A stretch of 64,000 nucleotides of DNA from Verrucomicrobium sp. GTDB lineage: Bacteria > Verrucomicrobiota > Verrucomicrobiia > Methylacidiphilales > UBA1321. The notes under the pieces are model-generated. The model did no database searches. It saw only the letters and a list, made by a program, of their open reading frames with translations, and had not been told where the DNA came from. Below, piece after piece: positions 53,731 through 62,843 of this stretch. The translations under genes and the position numbers were made by a program. Numbering within the stretch: position 1 is the stretch's first letter; each line of letters begins with the position of its first letter. The DNA is taken from NCBI GenBank assembly GCA_017849585.1, contig JAFIGT010000012.1, forward strand, positions 1-64,000. Reading direction: 5' to 3'.

Positions 53731-54240
53731 ATGAACTGGCGTCAATTTACCTTCGTCGTTGCGGGGGGCATCGTCATGGTGGTCTTCGCCCAACTCTGGT
53801 TCAGCAATTACGTCGTGCCCGTGCAGGAAGCACGGCAGAAAAGCGCTCCCCAAAATTTGCCGCCACCCGTTATCGAACGCGCCGAAGTTGTCGTCTCCGA
53901 ATACACCATTGAGGAACTGGACTCGTACCGCTGCCTCGTACGCTATGTCGTCTCCAATCCCGGAGAAAAGGCGGCCCACAATATCCGCATCACAGTTCGT
54001 CCATGGAAGAAGGTTGTCCCCCGCGATATGGAATATGACCCTGCCAGTGGTGATCCTCCTCCGCTGGAGCCCAGCGACTCCCTTCGGGCCAGTAGCAAGC
54101 TTGATACCATCGCCACTTTGAAACCGCATGAAAGCGTGCGACGTGAGCTTACTTTTGACCTGCCCAACGGCGCCAACGACCCACTCCCTCCCCGCGTGCA
54201 ATACAAGGAAACATTCCAGATCGAATTCGACGCTCCCTAA
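53731..54240 (+). CDS. Membrane-anchored beta-sandwich protein, unknown
   Basis: A 169-residue protein starting MNWRQFTFVVAGGIVMVVF; an alternative start is 12 codons upstream. One N-terminal membrane helix is followed by a domain with alternating hydrophobic strands (YRCLVRYVVSNPGEKAAHNI, LTFDLPNG) like an immunoglobulin-type beta sandwich. It lies between yjbQ and recN (gaps of 55 and 18 bases) and may be in the same operon. No function can be named. Confidence 0.6.
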   Translation: MNWRQFTFVVAGGIVMVVFAQLWFSNYVVPVQEARQKSAPQNLPPPVIERAEVVVSEYTIEELDSYRCLVRYVVSNPGEKAAHNIRITVRPWKKVVPRDMEYDPASGDPPPLEPSDSLRASSKLDTIATLKPHESVRRELTFDLPNGANDPLPPRVQYKETFQIEFDAP

Positions 54241-54258
54241 CTCCCGCCCCTTCGCATC

Positions 54259-55926
54259 ATGATCCGTTCCCTTCGACTGAAAAATTTGGCCCTCGTCGAT
54301 GACCTCCTCTGGGAGCTCGGCCCCGGCTTTAACATCCTCACTGGTGAAACCGGCGCCGGCAAATCCATCCTCATCGACGGCCTCAATCTCCTACTCGGCG
54401 AGCGCGCCGACAAGACCCTCATCCGCACAGGCGAACAAGCCTGCACCGTGGAAGCGGACTTCGCCATAGAAGACAAGCACCTCGCCCGCGAGATCAACTC
54501 CGTGCTCGAAGAAATCGGCGCCGAACCTTGCGAAGACCACACCCTCCTGCTCAAACGCACCTTCACGGCCACCGGCACCAACAAGCAATTTGCCAATGGC
54601 AGCGCCGTGACGCTTCAAGGCCTCAAGAAATTGGGCGACCTCCTCGTCGATGTGCACGGCCCGCACGATCACCAATCGCTGCTCCTGCCCCAACGTCAGA
54701 CGGCCGTGCTTGACGCCTACGGCAAACTCACCCCCCCATTGGAAGCCGTCCAGTCCGCATGGGATTGCCTCCGCCAGATCCGGCAGAAACGCGAATCGCT
54801 CCAACTCGATGAAGCCACCCGCGCGCAAAAAGTGGATCTCCTCTCCTTTCAAGTCAAAGAAATCGAAGGCGCCCAGCTCAAGCCGGGCGATGATGAAACC
54901 GTTGAACGCGATTACAAAATCGCCAGCAACGCCCGTCAACTCATCGAGCTGGCCGGCACCATCACCGGATTCCTCAGCGAAAGCGAAAACTCCGTCCTCT
55001 CCCAGCTCGCCCATGTCGAACGCTCCCTCGCCGCCTGGCAAAAGATCGATGGCAGTCTTGAGGAAACCGCCGCGCTCAATCGCTCTGCCATTGCCCAGCT
55101 CCAGGAACTCGCCGCCAGCGTCACCGAACGCATCGAAAGCGTCGACGCCGACAGCGGCACGCTCAATCAACTGGAAGAACGCATCAACCTCATCCAAAAA
55201 CTGAAAAAGAAATACGGTCCCACCCTCGCCGAGGTCATCACCCACGGCGAACGCGCCGCCGATGGACTCGCCAGCCTGCAATCCAGCGACGAAACCCTCG
55301 CCAAACTCGCGGCCGAAGAAGTCGCCGCGCAAAAAGCCTTTGATAGTGCTGCGCAGAAACTGAGCGCCGCCCGCAAAAAAGCCGCCGCACCGCTCGGGGA
55401 AAAAATTCAAAAAGAACTCCGAGGCCTCGGCTTCTCCAAAGCACTCTTTCGCATCGATGTCACCCCCCTCACCGAAGCCGGCCGGGATGGCATCGATCGC
55501 ATTGAGTTTATTTTCGCCCCCAATGTCGGCGAGGAACCACGCCCACTCCGCGCCATTGCCTCCAGCGGTGAAATGGCCCGCGTGATGCTGGCCATCAAAA
55601 CCACCCTAGCCGAAGTCGACGAAGTTCCCGTCCTCATCTTCGACGAAATCGATGCCAATGTCGGCGGCGAAACCGCCACCCAGGTCGGCAAGAAACTGCG
55701 CGGCCTCGGCAACTCTCATCAAGTACTCTGCATCACCCACCTCCCGCAAGTCTCCGCGCAGGGACAGCAACATTTCGCCGTCGCCAAGAGCGTGCGTCAA
55801 AACCGTTCCGTGACGGAACTGACCCGCCTGACCGATAAGGAACGCATCAAGGAAATCGCGCGTATGCTGGGTGGTCAAACCACCAAGTCTCTCGCACTCG
55901 CGGAGAGCCTGTTGCAGCAGGGGTAA
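54259..55926 (+). CDS. recN: DNA repair protein RecN
   Basis: A 555-residue SMC-like protein: N-terminal Walker A GETGAGKSILIDGL (about residues 31-44), a long central coiled coil (about 170-380, with low-complexity Glu/Ala/Lys helices), and a C-terminal half with the signature ASSGEMARVMLAIK and Walker B VLIFDEIDANVGG. RecN holds broken DNA ends together for homologous recombination. The C-terminus ends RMLGGQTTKSLALAESLL. It starts at the ATG at 54259. Confidence 0.96.
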   Translation: MIRSLRLKNLALVDDLLWELGPGFNILTGETGAGKSILIDGLNLLLGERADKTLIRTGEQACTVEADFAIEDKHLAREINSVLEEIGAEPCEDHTLLLKRTFTATGTNKQFANGSAVTLQGLKKLGDLLVDVHGPHDHQSLLLPQRQTAVLDAYGKLTPPLEAVQSAWDCLRQIRQKRESLQLDEATRAQKVDLLSFQVKEIEGAQLKPGDDETVERDYKIASNARQLIELAGTITGFLSESENSVLSQLAHVERSLAAWQKIDGSLEETAALNRSAIAQLQELAASVTERIESVDADSGTLNQLEERINLIQKLKKKYGPTLAEVITHGERAADGLASLQSSDETLAKLAAEEVAAQKAFDSAAQKLSAARKKAAAPLGEKIQKELRGLGFSKALFRIDVTPLTEAGRDGIDRIEFIFAPNVGEEPRPLRAIASSGEMARVMLAIKTTLAEVDEVPVLIFDEIDANVGGETATQVGKKLRGLGNSHQVLCITHLPQVSAQGQQHFAVAKSVRQNRSVTELTRLTDKERIKEIARMLGGQTTKSLALAESLLQQG

Positions 55927-56002
55927 GAAAGTTCGATATGGATGGAGCTCCTTCTATGAGCCTGTCATATACGGACAGATCTCTAGGCTCAGTCGATAGC
56001 AC

Positions 56003-58198
56003 CTAATTCGTAAATTCGTCTTCGAATTTCTCACTTCGGCTCCGCTGCGGCGCAGCCAGACCAGGCGCATTCTTCGGCGAACCCTCACCCTGTCCCAAGC
56101 TACTCGACGGGCTTGAATGCAAATCCTTCGCCAGCTTGCGACTTCCCCGCACCAATTCTTCCAACAGGGCGACGACATGGTTCAACTCCATGGACTGTGC
56201 ATTTAACTCTTCCGCCGCCGCAGCAGTTTCCTCGGCACTGGCGGCATTACCCTGAGTCACCTTATCCATTTGATTGAGAGCAATGCTCACCTGACTGATA
56301 CCCTCGCTCTGCTCCTTGCTTGCGGTCGTGATCTCCGCAATCACTTCATCCACCTGCGAAGCCTTGTTGACAATCGCTTCGAGACTCACGCTGACCTGCT
56401 GCGCGGTCTTGTTCATATTTTCCAGATCTTCAGCCACCTTTTGCGTGACTTCCATCCCCTTGCGGCTGCTATCACTCGACTCTTTGATGATGCGAGCCGT
56501 TTGTTTGGCGGCCTCCGCACTGCGTTGAGCCAAGGCTCTCACCTCGTCGGCCACCACGGCAAACCCTGCGCCCGCCTCGCCGGCACGCGCTGCTTCCACA
56601 GCCGCATTAATCGAAAGAATGTTAGTCTGGAAGGCAATCTCATCGATTGTCTTCATAATCTGCGTGATTTCTCCACTGGAAGATTCGATCTTGTCCATGG
56701 CCACACGCAATTGTTCGGACGAATGCCCCACCGCCTGCATCGCATGACTCATGGTATCAATATCACCCGTCGCTTTACGCGCCGCATTGCTGGCATCCTC
56801 TGCCAATTTCTTCGCGCTTTGCGAATTCTCCGCATTGCGCTTGGTCATGCTGGTCATCTCCTCCATCGATGCGCTTGTCTGCTCCAGGGAGGCGGCCTGC
56901 TCGCTCGCACCAGATGCCAGATGCTGGCTGGCGGATGACACCTGATTCGAGGCCGCTACAGTCTCCCGGCTGCAAGAGCCGAGATTTTCGCAGATGGTGC
57001 TCACCTCGTGCGAAATCCGACTCGAGATCAGATAAAAACAACCCGCCGCCACCAGCGATGCCACCACCACCAGCATTAACTGGAACTGGATGGAGCGATT
57101 GATCAGATTATTTACATGATAGACCGAGCCCATGTATTCATCTTCATAGGCACTCACGCCAATGACCCAATCCCATTGCGGAAAGTACGTGAAATAGGCG
57201 ATCTTCATTCGCGGTGCCGTCTCACCACTATTCTGCCACGGATAGTATTGCGAACCCACCTCACCCGATTTCAAAACCAGGGCTTTATCTATAATCTCCT
57301 TGATGAATAACGTACCGCTGGAATCTTTCGCCCCGTAAATATTCTCGCCATCACGTTTGCCCTGATAGGAGATCACATACTTGCCCTTCGCCTCACCCTT
57401 CGCATTCAACACGAAAATATAACCACTCTTGCCGATCTTGCGGGCGATGATCGATTCCCGCAATTGCGTGGACGCCGTCTTCTCCGGCACCCCCACATAG
57501 AGAATACCGATGATCTTTCCATCCGCATCCGACAGCGGTTGATAGGCCGCCAAGTACCATTGATCCACCACAAAAGCGCGCCCTACAAAGGTCTCGCCCT
57601 TCAGCACCTTCGCAATGACCGGATTCGGCGCGCCGTCCGGATTCACCGCAGGAATATAGGTGCCAATCGCCCGCTTCCCATCCGCCTTCACCACACTGGT
57701 CGCGATCCGCAGCATATCGCCCTTGTCATTCATCCTCTGAAAGATGGTGGCTGTATCCCCCGTAACCCGGTGTACGTCGTCCACGACTGGCACATTGACC
57801 GCCGTATCATCCACCTGTCCCAGCCAGCTTTCCTTCAAATAGACCTTGGGCAAGGTCACCGACTGCGTACTTTTGTCGAATTGATTCACCGCCGTCCAGC
57901 TCACGGTCTCACCCGCGTTCACACGAATCGGCCCATGACGTTTCAACTCCGCATCGGCCATGGAAAGAATCTTCTCCAACTCTTCGTTCAAAAGCTTGTA
58001 GGCAACCTTTGCCTGGTCTTCCACAGATTGGGCCAAGTGCGTGTAGTCGTCCGAACTGAGCTTTAGCACCGATTGCGTGACATCCTTCTTGATGTCCGTC
58101 AACTGGTACCACGTGACCAAAGCCGCCAATAGTACCGGGATGATCGTGATTAAAATGCCGGTGCTAATTAATCGGAACTTCAAACTACTTTTCTTCAT
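56003..58198 (-). CDS. Methyl-accepting chemotaxis protein with Cache domain
   Basis: A 731-residue chemoreceptor with an N-terminal helix, a large extracytoplasmic Cache_3-Cache_2-type sensor (about residues 40-340, [36 protein letters not shown]), a second helix (about 385-405) and the signalling domain with tip [20 protein letters not shown] and [17 protein letters not shown]. The C-terminal part is Ser/Pro-rich. The ligand is probably a small organic acid or amine as in related Cache receptors; this is inference. The ATG lies at 58196-58198. Confidence 0.93.
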   Translation of the reverse strand: MKKSSLKFRLISTGILITIIPVLLAALVTWYQLTDIKKDVTQSVLKLSSDDYTHLAQSVEDQAKVAYKLLNEELEKILSMADAELKRHGPIRVNAGETVSWTAVNQFDKSTQSVTLPKVYLKESWLGQVDDTAVNVPVVDDVHRVTGDTATIFQRMNDKGDMLRIATSVVKADGKRAIGTYIPAVNPDGAPNPVIAKVLKGETFVGRAFVVDQWYLAAYQPLSDADGKIIGILYVGVPEKTASTQLRESIIARKIGKSGYIFVLNAKGEAKGKYVISYQGKRDGENIYGAKDSSGTLFIKEIIDKALVLKSGEVGSQYYPWQNSGETAPRMKIAYFTYFPQWDWVIGVSAYEDEYMGSVYHVNNLINRSIQFQLMLVVVASLVAAGCFYLISSRISHEVSTICENLGSCSRETVAASNQVSSASQHLASGASEQAASLEQTSASMEEMTSMTKRNAENSQSAKKLAEDASNAARKATGDIDTMSHAMQAVGHSSEQLRVAMDKIESSSGEITQIMKTIDEIAFQTNILSINAAVEAARAGEAGAGFAVVADEVRALAQRSAEAAKQTARIIKESSDSSRKGMEVTQKVAEDLENMNKTAQQVSVSLEAIVNKASQVDEVIAEITTASKEQSEGISQVSIALNQMDKVTQGNAASAEETAAAAEELNAQSMELNHVVALLEELVRGSRKLAKDLHSSPSSSLGQGEGSPKNAPGLAAPQRSRSEKFEDEFTN

Positions 58199-58365
58199 AA
58201 TCCCTCATGACCAAACGCCATTCCCTATTTTTGCTAGTATAGCCGTAAAAATAGTTACGTTGGCTTACGTAACTCCCTATGTAATGCGTTCGACACAATT
58301 GCCACTTAGCTTAGGAAAAAGCATTGAATCTGAAGGGAAATTCATCATCAAACCCTGTAAAAACG

Positions 58366-58401
58366 AAAAAGCCGTGATGGATGACTCCATCACGGCTTTT
58401 T
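58366..58401. terminator. Bidirectional terminator after rplQ
   Basis: AAAAAGCCGTGATGGA (58366-58381) is exactly complementary to 58386-58401 across the loop TGAC, a 16-bp stem with A- and T-runs at each end. It ends the ribosomal protein operon (minus strand) and can also stop transcription from the other side. Confidence 0.95.
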
Positions 58402-58424
58402 GCAAGCAACTCTGAGATTAAGAC

Positions 58425-58898
58425 TTATTCAGCCTTTTTCTTGGTTGTCTTCTTGGCGGGCTTTTCCGCAGCGGCTTCCGTCGCGGGAGTCTCCGTCTTG
58501 GCTTCGGCCTTTGCAGGAGCCTTGGCCACGGGGGCTTCGATGACAACGTCGGTCCACTCAATGAACGCCTCGAGGGCGGCATCCGTAGTGCGATTACCGA
58601 GCTTGATAATGCGGGTGTAACCGCCCTTGCGTTCCTGGAACTTGGGAGCGATTTCCTTGAAGAGCTTGCTCACCGCGCTCTCATTGCCCAGCTTGGCAAT
58701 GGCGAGACGGCGATGGTGCAACGTCCCCTTCTTGCCGAGAGTAACAATCTTCTCAGCGAGGGGGCGGACTGCCTTGGCCTTGGCCAGGGTGGTCTTGATG
58801 CGGTTATGTTGAATGAGGCTGACGACAAGGTTGGCCAGCAGCGACTCACGATGTTTGGTCGTGCGTCCGAGCTTGCGAATTTTAACGAGGTGACGCAT
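58425..58898 (-). CDS. rplQ: 50S ribosomal protein L17
   Basis: A 157-residue protein. The first 118 residues are L17 (MRHLVKIRKLGRTTKHRESL, VTLGKKGTLHHRRLAIAKLG, and a GGYTRIIKLGNRTTDAALEA motif), placed near the peptide exit tunnel in the large subunit. The C-terminal 40 residues are an Ala/Lys/Glu-rich tail (KTTKKKAE) not found in shorter bacterial L17. It is the last gene of the operon, 8 bases after rpoA. Confidence 0.96.
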   Translation of the reverse strand: MRHLVKIRKLGRTTKHRESLLANLVVSLIQHNRIKTTLAKAKAVRPLAEKIVTLGKKGTLHHRRLAIAKLGNESAVSKLFKEIAPKFQERKGGYTRIIKLGNRTTDAALEAFIEWTDVVIEAPVAKAPAKAEAKTETPATEAAAEKPAKKTTKKKAE

Positions 58899-58905
58899 AC
58901 AGGGA

Positions 58906-59916
58906 TTATTCCGGTTTTACTTCGGCGGGAATGTCGAGCAGGTTGGTGTCGAATTTCATACCGAGGGACAGGCCGAGTTGTTGCAGCTTGTCCTTGATTT
59001 CGTTGAGCGACTTCTTGCCGAAGTTGCGATATTTGAGCATCTCCGCCTCGGTCTTCATGGCGAGCTGTCCCACCGTGGTGATGTTGGCGTTGTTCAAGCA
59101 GTTGGCCGCGCGGACCGACAACTCGATTTCGTTGACACTCATGTTCAAAAGCTTCTTGAGCTTGGTGTTCTCCTGGCTGACGGCCGGAGCGGCTTCCTCG
59201 AATTCAATCGGTTCCTTGTCAAAGTTGACAAAGATGTCGAGGTGATGGCGAAGGATCGCCGAGGATTGCAGAAGCGCTTCGTCCGGGGTCAGGCGACCGT
59301 CCGTCCACATTTCGAGGACGAGTTTGTCGTAATCCGTGCGCTGGCCGACGCGGGTGTTTTCCACCGTGTACTTGACCTTGCGCACCGGGGAGAACAGCGA
59401 GTCAATCGGGATGACGCCGATGGACTGTTCCGGGCCCTTGTTGTGTTCGGCGCTGCAGTAGCCGCGGCCGACGCGCACCTGAAATTCGGCTTCGAAGCGC
59501 TGCTTCTTGTCGAGGGTGCAAATCAGTTGATCGGGGTTGAGCACTTCCACGCCTGCGTCGAGCTTGATGTCGCCAGCAGTTACAGCACCCTCCTTGTTCA
59601 CATTCAGGAACAAGGTGCGAGGTTCGCGGTTGGGAAGCTTGAAGAGGATCTTCTTGAGATTGAGAACGATGTCGGTGACGTCTTCCACGACACCCGGCAA
59701 CGTGGCAAATTCATGCTGCGCGCCTTCGATCTTCACATTGATGATCGCCGCGCCTTCCAGCGAGGAAAGCAATACGCGACGCAGGGAATTCCCCATGGTG
59801 TGGCCATAACCGGCCTCGAACGGTTCTGCCACGAACTTGGCGTAAGTGGGAGTGGCGCTCGCCTCGTCTTTTTGGAGACGATTCGGCATTTCGAAACGAC
59901 CTAAACGAATTGGCAT
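58906..59916 (-). CDS. rpoA: RNA polymerase subunit alpha
   Basis: A 336-residue protein with the assembly domain at about residues 1-230 (FEAGYGHTMGNSLRRVLLSS, VKIEGAQHEFATLPGV, NTRVGQRTDYDKLVLEMWTDG) and the DNA- and activator-binding alpha-CTD at about 260-325 (SVNEIELSVRAANCLNNANI, TVGQLAMKTEAEMLKYRNFG). It initiates assembly of polymerase core. 199 bases separate it from rpsD, which is unusual inside the operon. Confidence 0.97.
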   Translation of the reverse strand: MPIRLGRFEMPNRLQKDEASATPTYAKFVAEPFEAGYGHTMGNSLRRVLLSSLEGAAIINVKIEGAQHEFATLPGVVEDVTDIVLNLKKILFKLPNREPRTLFLNVNKEGAVTAGDIKLDAGVEVLNPDQLICTLDKKQRFEAEFQVRVGRGYCSAEHNKGPEQSIGVIPIDSLFSPVRKVKYTVENTRVGQRTDYDKLVLEMWTDGRLTPDEALLQSSAILRHHLDIFVNFDKEPIEFEEAAPAVSQENTKLKKLLNMSVNEIELSVRAANCLNNANITTVGQLAMKTEAEMLKYRNFGKKSLNEIKDKLQQLGLSLGMKFDTNLLDIPAEVKPE

Positions 59917-60062
59917 TTTTCTCCTTCGACCGGGTTACCCTGATTCGGCCAGCCTAGCCGACGTCGGACCAACGGTCATTGTTTGGTATCTCTTGGTTTC
60001 AATCTGCGGCCGATACCGAAATCGCAGACTGTGGTTAAAAGCGGCTGCCGTTTAAACACCGC

Positions 60063-60085
60063 AAGGCGCTTGCGGGAAGCGCCTT
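60063..60085 (-). promoter_or_regulatory. Perfect hairpin between rpsD and rpoA
   Basis: On the minus strand AAGGCGCTT (60085-60077) pairs with AAGCGCCTT (60071-60063) over a CCCGC loop, 31 bases downstream of the rpsD stop and about 150 before the rpoA start. There is no U-run. A second stem TCTGCG/CGCAGA (about 60008-60033) follows. It may be an RNA processing or attenuation element, or a binding site for S4, which controls its own operon in several bacteria. Confidence 0.4.
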
Positions 60086-60115
60086 GTTTCGGGTGCCCTA
60101 CGTCAGGCAATTGGC

Positions 60116-60724
60116 TTATCGGGAATACAATTCGACGATGAGCTGCTCGTTGACGATCGGCGCGATCTCTTCGCGGGACGGAATGCGTTTCACTTCGCCC
60201 TTGAAGTTTTCCTTGTCCTGCAGCAGCCAATCCGGAATCGGGGCAATCTGCGTGGCATCGAGGCCTTTGGTGGCCAGTGCGCGGGACACGGCCGCTTCGC
60301 GGACGGTGATGATATCGCCCACCTTCACATTGTAGCTAGCGATGGTGACCTTCTTGCCGTTGACGCGGATATGGCCGTGACCGACCATCTGGCGCGCGCC
60401 GCGACGGGAATTGTTGAAGCCCAGACGATACACCACGTTATCGAGACGGGTTTCGAGAAGTTGAAGGAGCTTTTCGCCCGTGATGCCACGACCGCGCAAG
60501 GCGATCTCAAAATAGCGGCGGAACTGACGCTCAAGAATACCGTACATCAAGCGCAGCTTCTGCTTTTCGCCCAACGCCACGGCGTATTCAGATTGTTTGC
60601 GGCGGCCCTTGTCGCCATGAACTCCCGGAGGATAATTCTTGCGTTCGAGGGCTTTGGAGGGACCAAAAAGCGGAACACCGTAGCGGCGGCTCTTCTTTGT
60701 GCGGGGACCAGTATAACGTGCCAT
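60116..60724 (-). CDS. rpsD: 30S ribosomal protein S4
   Basis: A 202-residue S4 with the usual domains: MARYTGPRTKKSRRYG at the N-terminus, the KNYPPGVHG loop, the helical region and the S4 RNA-binding domain at about residues 92-160 (RLDNVVYRLGFNNSRRGAR, HGHIRVNGKKVTIASYNVKV). It binds 16S rRNA early in assembly and is often an autoregulator of its operon. No Cys zinc motif is present, so this is the C-minus type. It starts at the ATG at 60722-60724. Confidence 0.97.
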   Translation of the reverse strand: MARYTGPRTKKSRRYGVPLFGPSKALERKNYPPGVHGDKGRRKQSEYAVALGEKQKLRLMYGILERQFRRYFEIALRGRGITGEKLLQLLETRLDNVVYRLGFNNSRRGARQMVGHGHIRVNGKKVTIASYNVKVGDIITVREAAVSRALATKGLDATQIAPIPDWLLQDKENFKGEVKRIPSREEIAPIVNEQLIVELYSR

Positions 60725-60751
60725 AGGATCGAGTAGTAAGGATTGAGTGGA

Positions 60752-61273
60752 TTACACGCGGCGTTGTTTGCGCGGGCGGCAACCGTTGTGCGGGACGGGG
60801 GTGACGTCGGTAATCGAAGTCACTTCGAGGCCGATGGCCTGCAGGGCGCGGATGGCCGATTCACGACCGGTCCCGGGACCCTTGACCTTGACGGAAACTT
60901 CCTTGAGCCCGTGGCCCATGGCCTGGCGGGAAGCGTCCTGCGCGACAACCTGGGCGACGTAAGCGGTCGACTTCTTCGAACCGCGGAAACCGCACTTGCC
61001 GGCGCTCGACCAACCGATGACGTTGCCGTTCAAGTCGGTGATCGTAACCAAGGTGTTATTGAAGGTGGCCAAGATATTGGCGATACCCACGGTGATGTTC
61101 TTGCTGCCCTTGGCTTTTACAATCTTGGGCTTCTCCATGTCGTTCGGATCGAGCGACAGGCTGGTGGAGATTGCCTCCGCCGGTTTGACTTCGGCGGCGG
61201 GCGCTTTCTTCGCTTCGGACTTTTCGGCCTTGGGCGCTTTAGCGGGTTTAACTGCGGGTTTCTCGTCTGCCAT
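60752..61273 (-). CDS. rpsK: 30S ribosomal protein S11 with N-terminal extension
   Basis: A 173-residue S11. The core starts near residue 48 ([85 protein letters not shown]). The first 47 residues are an Ala/Lys/Pro/Glu-rich extension, longer than the roughly 129-residue common form. S11 lies in the platform of the small subunit at the mRNA exit. The L17 of this organism has a similar low-complexity tail. Confidence 0.96.
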   Translation of the reverse strand: MADEKPAVKPAKAPKAEKSEAKKAPAAEVKPAEAISTSLSLDPNDMEKPKIVKAKGSKNITVGIANILATFNNTLVTITDLNGNVIGWSSAGKCGFRGSKKSTAYVAQVVAQDASRQAMGHGLKEVSVKVKGPGTGRESAIRALQAIGLEVTSITDVTPVPHNGCRPRKQRRV

Positions 61274-61324
61274 AGAAATGTCTCGTTTACGGATTGATGA
61301 TAGGATGCGTCAGCCTATGCGTTG

Positions 61325-61717
61325 TTATTTGGCTGCCTTCGCATCTTTGCTGCGTTGGACGCCGACGGTCTTGCGCGGTCCCTTGCGGGTACGGGCATTC
61401 GTGCCAGTGCGCTGACCGCGGACAGGGAGGCCGCGACGATGGCGGATGCCACGGTAGCAGTTGATCGCCTGCAGGCGCTTCAGATTCTGTTGGAGCTCGC
61501 GGCGAAGATCGCCTTCGATGACAAACTTGTTTTCCTGGATAACCTGAATGATGCGGTTCAATTGCTGATCGGTCAGCTCTTTAGCGCGAACGTTGGGGTC
61601 GATTTCGGCCTGCTCGAGAACGAGCTTGGCGCGGGCCGGTCCGCTGCCATAAATATAAGGCAGGGAGGCTTCGATCCGTTTGTCACCGGGGATATCAATA
61701 CCGAGAAGACGTGGCAT
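61325..61717 (-). CDS. rpsM: 30S ribosomal protein S13
   Basis: A 130-residue S13 with [20 protein letters not shown] at the N-terminus, the H2TH-like helices ([20 protein letters not shown]) and the basic C-terminal tail ([20 protein letters not shown]). It sits at the head of the 30S subunit contacting the tRNA and 50S bridges. 18 bases separate it from rpmJ. Confidence 0.97.
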   Translation of the reverse strand: MPRLLGIDIPGDKRIEASLPYIYGSGPARAKLVLEQAEIDPNVRAKELTDQQLNRIIQVIQENKFVIEGDLRRELQQNLKRLQAINCYRGIRHRRGLPVRGQRTGTNARTRKGPRKTVGVQRSKDAKAAK

Positions 61718-61735
61718 ATGCGTGTATTACGTGGA

Positions 61736-61852
61736 TTAGCCCTGACGCTGTTTCAAGCGCGGGTTCTTTTTGTTGATGATATAAACGCGCCCCTTGCGGC
61801 GAACTACCTGGCAGTCCGCGGTGCGGCGTTTTACTGAAGCTCGTACTTTCAT
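61736..61852 (-). CDS. rpmJ: 50S ribosomal protein L36
   Basis: A 38-residue protein found by direct reading; starts [20 protein letters not shown] and ends [11 protein letters not shown]. The zinc-binding Cys/His set of the classic form is largely missing (one Cys remains), so this is a zinc-independent (C-minus) L36. Its ATG overlaps the infA stop (ATGA). Confidence 0.95.
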   Translation of the reverse strand: MKVRASVKRRTADCQVVRRKGRVYIINKKNPRLKQRQG

Positions 61853-62091
61853 AATTTCTTCTTTTCCGTTACTTTTTCACTGCGTCGCAATATCCGGCCA
61901 CGACTCAGGTCGTAAGGGCTGAATTCTACAACAACTTTGTCGCCTGGCAAGACCTGAATGAAGTTTAATCGCATCTCGCTCGACAACCGCGTTATCACGC
62001 GGTGCCCGTTGGCCAGCGCCACGCGGTAATTCAAGCTCGGCAGCGCTTCGACAACGCTTCCTACGACTTCGATTCTGTCGTCCCCAGGCAT
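61849..62091 (-). CDS. infA: Translation initiation factor IF-1
   Basis: An 80-residue S1-type OB-fold protein starting [20 protein letters not shown], with [20 protein letters not shown] and [18 protein letters not shown]. It binds the A site and aids initiation-complex formation. The start at 62091 is supported by family length; a longer in-frame version would read into map. The gene overlaps the end of map by 31 bases and rpmJ by 3, so it is translationally coupled. Confidence 0.95.
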   Translation of the reverse strand: MPGDDRIEVVGSVVEALPSLNYRVALANGHRVITRLSSEMRLNFIQVLPGDKVVVEFSPYDLSRGRILRRSEKVTEKKKL

Positions 62092-62843
62092 GTCAAAATT
62101 TCCGGTTCGTCCTCCGTTATTAATACTGTGTGCTCTACATGGCACGACGGCTTTCCATCCGTCGTCACCACAGTCCATCCATCGGCCAGAATCTTCACCT
62201 CGGGTCGCCCCAGGTTCACCATCGGCTCGATACAAATCGTCATTCCGGCCTTCAGTTTTGCACCCGTCCCCGCGCGGCCGTAATTCGGCACCTGCGGTTC
62301 CTCATGCAACTGGCGTCCAACGCCATGACCGACAAATTCTCTCACCACCGAGTAGCCGCGCTTGACCACGTACTGCTCGATCGCCGCTGAAATATCGTGC
62401 ACCCGGTTTCCCGCGCGCGCCTGGGCAATACCCACCATCAGCGACTCTTCCGACGCGACCAACATCTTGGCCACCGCCGGATCAATCTCTCCCACGGGGA
62501 CCGTGATCGCCGAGTCCGAGACCCAGCCGTTCAAGATCAGACCTGCGTCAATCTTCACCACGTCGCCGTATTGGATGCGACGCGATCCGCCGATGCCGTG
62601 AACGACTTCCTCGTTCACCGACACGCAGATATTCCCCGGAAACCCGCGATAATTCAAAAACGGGCTCTTGCCACCTTTGGCCTTGATCAACTCCCCCGCC
62701 CGCACATCAATCTCGCGCGTCGTCACCCCCGGCTGTGCCATGCCGCGAAGCTCGTCAAGAATCGACCGAAGCGCATGCCCGCTTTGGCGCATGTGTTCGA
62801 TTTCGGTTGCATTCTTGATCGGAATCACGGAACGGGAGGTCAT
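62061..62843 (-). CDS. map: Methionine aminopeptidase
   Basis: A 260-residue type I enzyme with the metal ligands in the pita-bread fold: GDVVKIDAGLILNGWVSDSA, FVGHGVGRQLHEEPQVPNYG, AGMTICIEPMVNLG and the C-terminal CHVEHTVLITEDEPEIL. It removes the N-terminal Met of nascent proteins. The start overlaps the secY stop (ATGA). Unlike the common order secY-adk-map, adk is not present here. Confidence 0.96.
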   Translation of the reverse strand: MTSRSVIPIKNATEIEHMRQSGHALRSILDELRGMAQPGVTTREIDVRAGELIKAKGGKSPFLNYRGFPGNICVSVNEEVVHGIGGSRRIQYGDVVKIDAGLILNGWVSDSAITVPVGEIDPAVAKMLVASEESLMVGIAQARAGNRVHDISAAIEQYVVKRGYSVVREFVGHGVGRQLHEEPQVPNYGRAGTGAKLKAGMTICIEPMVNLGRPEVKILADGWTVVTTDGKPSCHVEHTVLITEDEPEILTCLGTTESKS

